Shown here piece by piece: positions 62,557 through 64,000 of a stretch of 64,000 bases of DNA. The stretch is from Halomonas sp. H10-9-1 (GTDB taxonomy: Bacteria; Pseudomonadota; Gammaproteobacteria; Pseudomonadales; Halomonadaceae). The position numbers and the translations under genes were made by a program. Under the pieces are notes generated by a model that saw only the letters and a list, made by a program, of their open reading frames with translations, did no database searches and was not told the DNA's origin. Location: NCBI RefSeq assembly GCF_040147005.1, contig NZ_JAMSHO010000001.1, positions 2,418,001-2,482,000 on the forward strand, written 5' to 3'. The first letter of the stretch is position 1, and every line of letters begins with the position of its first letter.

Positions 62557-63411
62557 TCAGCGCTGGCGGCGGGCGCGCCCGGAATGGTACCAGCCCAGCG
62601 CCAGGCCCACGACCAGGCCACCCAGGTGTGCCTCGTTGGCCACATTGCCAAAGCCCACGGCGCCGGCCATGTCGGTCATGGTGAAGACCATCCAGCCAAG
62701 CATGAACACCACCAGCATCTGGGGCACGAAGAAGCCGCTGCCGGGGGCGCGCCGCGACATCAGCCAGACGTAGCCCAGCAGCGCGAAGTCCACGCCAGAC
62801 ATGCCTCCGAACAGCGCGGTACCGGCAGCGTACTGGGCCAGGTTGGCACCGATGCCGGCGGCGAGCAGGATCGTCAGCATGCGCCGGCTGCCCTGCAGCG
62901 TCTCCACCTGGCGGCCGAAGTACCACAGCCAGAGCATGTTGAAAATAAGGTGCATCCAGCCGAAATGCAGGAAGGCCGGCGACAGCAGCCGCCACACCTG
63001 GCCCGTCGACAGCGCCTCCGCGAGGCTACCTACCGAGAGGGTGCCGGCCGGACTGACTCCCAGGGGCACGATGGCAAGCAGCGCGATCACCAGATCGCCG
63101 AACACCGCCATGGCGGCAAACACCGCGAGGCACAGGCCCAGGGTCGCCGCGGTGAGCGGCACCTGGCGCAGCACCGACAGCAGCGAGCCAGCACTACCGG
63201 GGCGCAGCGGCGGCGTCTCGACCGGCAGCGGCTCACCGCGCTGCCAGCGCCCCACCACCTCCAGCAGCGAGGCGTGCTGGGCCGGGTCGGCCAGCCACAG
63301 CAGCTGGCCATCCGCCTCCTCGGTAATGCGATGGCCGATGCGCGCCGCCCACAGGGCGCGGCGCAGTTCACGGGTATCGGCATCGGCGGGCAGCAGCATC
63401 ACGCGGTACAT
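62557..63411 (-). CDS. glpG: Rhomboid-family intramembrane serine protease (GlpG-like)
   Basis: 284 residues, ATG with GAGGTGATG upstream. The N-terminal cytoplasmic domain (about 1-70, MYRVMLLPADADTRELRRAL) is that of GlpG-type proteins. Six membrane helices follow. Catalytic Ser is in GGMSGVDFALLGY and His in NEAHLGGLVVGL; the helix-2 motif HFGWMHLIFNMLWLW supplies the oxyanion His and Asn. The family Tyr after the Ser (GxSGVxY) reads Phe here. GlpG cleaves membrane proteins and aids their quality control. It heads a small operon with DUF1315 and DUF2797 genes. Confidence 0.9.
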   Translation of the reverse strand: MYRVMLLPADADTRELRRALWAARIGHRITEEADGQLLWLADPAQHASLLEVVGRWQRGEPLPVETPPLRPGSAGSLLSVLRQVPLTAATLGLCLAVFAAMAVFGDLVIALLAIVPLGVSPAGTLSVGSLAEALSTGQVWRLLSPAFLHFGWMHLIFNMLWLWYFGRQVETLQGSRRMLTILLAAGIGANLAQYAAGTALFGGMSGVDFALLGYVWLMSRRAPGSGFFVPQMLVVFMLGWMVFTMTDMAGAVGFGNVANEAHLGGLVVGLALGWYHSGRARRQR

Positions 63412-63466
63412 GTCATCACCTCGAACGGCGAGCCACGTCGGCCGTGGGTGACAGACGGACGTGCAT

Positions 63467-63494
63467 AAAAAATCCGGCGGAGGGGGCCGCCGGA
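63467..63494 (-). terminator. Terminator of the metallophosphoesterase gene
   Basis: On the minus strand TCCGGCGG-CCCCCT-CCGCCGGA is followed by TTTTTT. Confidence 0.88.
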
Positions 63495-63588
63495 CAAGAG
63501 CAAGGGATCATTCAAGGGAACACCTACTCAGATGGCGGATGGGCTCGGGAGTTCAGCCCCTGGCCCAGGAATTTTGTAACAGTTTGTA

Positions 63589-64000
63589 TCAAATGAGATC
63601 GATCTCCCACGGCTGGGGACGCACTCGCTCTTCCCGAGGCACTCCCAGCCACACGAAGTGGTCGGCATCCAGCTGCGACTCGCCGCTCCATCGATAGGCC
63701 ACCAGACGCCCGAACTTCACCGCGCTGTAGTCCAGGCAGGCAATATTGGGGGCCGGCAGCGCCGGGACGCCCTCGCACCAGTAGTGTCCGATGAACAGCG
63801 GCGGCTCGTCGAGGGCGTAGTGGCTGAGACGGGCACGCTCCTCTGCCCTCAAGGGCCGCTGCTCGAGGTTCCCCGGCAGGTTATCGGGCTGGAACACCAC
63901 GTCGCCCCAGGTCTCGGGGGACCGCGCCCAGAAGTGGGCGCGGAAACTGCGCCGGGTGAAGCCATCCCCGGAATGGATATCCACCCCCAGCGGCAGGGGA
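63589..64000 (-). CDS. Metallophosphoesterase, C-terminal part (5' end outside window)
   Basis: The frame is open to the right edge; about 137 residues are visible. A calcineurin-like C-terminal end is recognised by FIGHYWCEGVPALPAPNIAC and LDYSAVKFGRLVAYRWSGE, where His of the GH pair binds metal. The N-terminal metal site is off the window. The protein resembles cytosolic Ser/Thr-phosphatase or symmetrical diadenosine-tetraphosphatase relatives of unknown substrate. A terminator lies 95 bp after its stop. Confidence 0.78.
   Translation of the reverse strand, partial: PLPLGVDIHSGDGFTRRSFRAHFWARSPETWGDVVFQPDNLPGNLEQRPLRAEERARLSHYALDEPPLFIGHYWCEGVPALPAPNIACLDYSAVKFGRLVAYRWSGESQLDADHFVWLGVPREERVRPQPWEIDLI

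Overview
The window is high-GC, gene-dense chromosomal DNA of a gammaproteobacterium. Gene content and protein sequences point to the Halomonadaceae (Halomonas-like). This is inference from the overall protein flavour, from both a dimeric and a monomeric NADP-isocitrate dehydrogenase, from the 180-kDa type NAD-glutamate dehydrogenase, and from a gene order that, as I recall it, matches the Pseudomonas aeruginosa block rarA-lolA-ftsK-aat-bpt-infA-clpA-clpS-icd-idh-nudJ-mnmA-hflD-purB-aceA. No phage, conjugative element, CRISPR array or rRNA operon was seen.

Layout. 1-3.8 kb: end of an RND efflux adaptor and its complete inner-membrane pump. 3.9-7.9 kb: a DUF3617 lipoprotein-like secreted protein, tRNA-Ser(GGA), then the only obviously disturbed region: an IS5-family element and an IS1182-family element lying side by side with a CTAG at each edge, about 210 bp of hairpin-rich noncoding DNA, and a ychF gene reduced to its C-terminal half. 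8-19 kb: housekeeping genes (msrB, ylqF/rbgA-type GTPase, alaA, htpX, pdxB, a stand-alone WGR protein, glutaredoxin-like protein, rlmKL, rmf, pyrD, mgtE). 19-29.4 kb: NAD-glutamate dehydrogenase, trmA, murI, hemerythrin-like protein, rarA, lolA. 29.5-37.8 kb: ftsK and the complete bacterial Leu/N-degron pathway (aat, bpt, clpA, clpS) around infA. 37.9-49.8 kb: isocitrate branch-point enzymes (icd, monomeric idh, aceA) around a translation/RNA-modification run rluE-nudJ-mnmA-hflD-purB-roxA with four-base ATGA overlaps at several junctions. 50-64 kb: envelope and stress genes (SlyB-like lipoprotein, SlyD-type prolyl isomerase, MFS pump, NlpC/P60 lipoprotein), a very large DUF1266-repeat protein, gabD-gabT for GABA catabolism, a decayed sulfite dehydrogenase subunit beside its cytochrome c, DUF2797, DUF1315, a rhomboid protease and the end of a metallophosphoesterase.

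How the genes work together. aat and bpt attach Leu/Phe or Leu to protein N-termini, ClpS recognises these and hands them to ClpA (ClpP is not in the window). icd/idh and aceA compete for isocitrate at the TCA/glyoxylate branch. mnmA, trmA, rlmKL, rluE, roxA, rmf, ylqF and infA all act on tRNA, rRNA or the ribosome.

The most unusual signals are noncoding: (i) two copies, 21 kb apart and in opposite orientation, of an approximately 168-bp composite palindromic repeat with an identical 54-bp core and stem arms that differ between copies by compensating changes; (ii) a hairpin at essentially every convergent gene junction, several of them 14-22 bp perfect stems without a U-tract; (iii) the structured remnant beside the broken ychF. 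Coding oddities are the three-module DUF1266 protein, the cysteine-rich DUF2797 protein with a GIY-YIG-like stretch, and four TTG starts behind good ribosome binding sites.
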